A stretch of DNA of 64,000 nucleotides from Danio rerio (lineage: Eukaryota; Chordata; Actinopteri; Cypriniformes; Danionidae), in assembly GCF_049306965.1 (NCBI RefSeq), contig NC_133183.1:24228501-24292500 (forward strand), read 5' to 3'. Below are positions 63,471 to 64,000 of the stretch, in pieces. The notes below the pieces were generated by a model, which ran no database searches, had not been told where the DNA came from, and was given only the letters and a program-made list of their open reading frames with translations. The translations under genes were made by a program, and so were the position numbers. Each line of letters begins with the position of its first letter. Position 1 is the first letter of the stretch.

Positions 63471-64000
63471 TTAATGTACCTTAAGCCTAACACCACATAA
63501 TAGACCATATCTTCCCCGCGTAGGTCTGCATGTGACATCTTTTACAGAGCTGCCATCTTCTGTCTGCATTTCATTTAAAGCTGTGCAACTAAGATAAACA
63601 GTTATATTTATTAAAACAGATAACACAACTTATACAAAGTAGTACAAATGACATTGTACATACTTTAACCATTTGATACATTTCAGACCTGATGGAGAAT
63701 AAAACCCATATGTGCAGTCCACACAAACTGTATCTGTGGTCTTTGTTCCTGTAAGCAGTACCTTTGTTAAGCATTTTTTCCCCTATTTTGCCTAAACTAC
63801 CTCTTAAACAATGAATCACAATGATACAATTAACTGAAGTTTTGTTAAATAGTACCTTGTGTTTTTGTTTCTTGTCCTGCTTTGCAAACACTGTGTCTTA
63901 TCGCACGACTGCACTGCTGATTTAAGAACTCAATGCAGTAATGATCATCAAGCACATCACAGATGCTGTCTTGCATTGTTGTGCATTTACTCTTGATATA
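63471..64000 (-). CDS. tnfrsf14-like: Fourth TNFRSF14-like gene (gene D), minus strand, partial
   Basis: Three exons on the minus strand match exons 3, 4 and 5 of genes A-C in order, phase and size. The first, 64000-63856 (cut by the window edge, donor after 63856), reads CTTMQDSICDVLDDHYC and CSRAIRHSVCKAGQ. The second, 63748-63664, reads GTKTTDTVCVDCTYGFYSPS and GLKCIKW with donor GTATGT. The third, 63588 down to the stop at 63471-63473, reads CTALNEMQTEDGSSVKDVTC, then RPTRGRYGLLCGVRLKVH. The cysteine pattern and the TTDTVC.DCT word identify the family. Unlike A-C, the last exon has no hydrophobic membrane helix before its stop. It could be a secreted decoy, a gene whose membrane exon is spliced from a donor within this exon (a GTACAT site follows the AAG codon), or a decaying copy. 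The signal-peptide and CRD1-2 exons would lie beyond position 64000. Confidence 0.8.

Noticed and set aside
63589-63891. 100-codon minus-strand ORF
   Set aside because: It is a shadow frame across intron and exon of gene D; the real coding frame is different and split over three exons.

Overview
The window is AT-rich vertebrate chromosomal DNA, almost certainly zebrafish (Danio rerio) or a close danionin. The evidence is tRNA-derived DANA-type SINEs, many hAT, Tc1/mariner and Harbinger-like elements, long (TA)n and (GT)n tracts, and short exons with GT/AG introns whose products match known vertebrate proteins. Nothing prokaryotic is present.

Left third (1-17.3 kb), host genes with relatives in human 1p36: the last four coding exons of lrrc47 (+, 2317-6623); an unrecognised 281-codon single-exon gene (+, 8496-9341); smim1 (-, 11093-11428), a tiny two-exon gene hidden because neither exon is a long ORF; and a complete eight-exon mad2l2/REV7 (+, 14697-17229, 211 aa).

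Middle (17.6-27 kb): a repeat island. A 5'-truncated I-type LINE with an RNase H domain carries two hAT MITEs and a 1.1-kb foldback element. Further on are paired CTCF-like motifs, a 175-bp (TA)n tract, an inverted LINE tail, and a candidate first exon for the next gene.

Right part (27-64 kb): a local cluster of TNF-receptor-superfamily genes of the TNFRSF14/HVEM type. A (27239-31741), B (34104-38615) and C (47160-53774) are on + and share one exon plan: signal peptide plus start of CRD1, CRD1/2, CRD2/3, CRD3/4, then CRD end plus transmembrane helix. All have very short cytoplasmic tails and no death domain. A fourth copy, D, lies on the minus strand at the right edge (63471-64000, incomplete). 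Its last visible exon has the expected cysteine-rich end but stops without a membrane helix, so D may be a secreted decoy or a decaying copy. The introns and spacers are filled with transposons, many with visible terminal repeats or target-site duplications, including a 4.35-kb TIR element (40588-44937) with gene-like exon remnants, a 2.36-kb hAT holding a LINE fragment, a solo LTR with a nested MITE, and a 421-bp near-perfect palindrome.

How they work together: MAD2L2 is a HORMA adaptor of translesion synthesis and end protection, LRRC47 is a leucine-rich-repeat protein with a B3/4-type module, and SMIM1 is a small red-cell membrane protein. These are neighbours by ancestry, not a pathway. 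The TNFRSF copies are one functional family, probably TNF-ligand or immunoglobulin-type co-receptors at the leukocyte surface. All exon models are by-eye translations and splice-site readings; no database search was possible.
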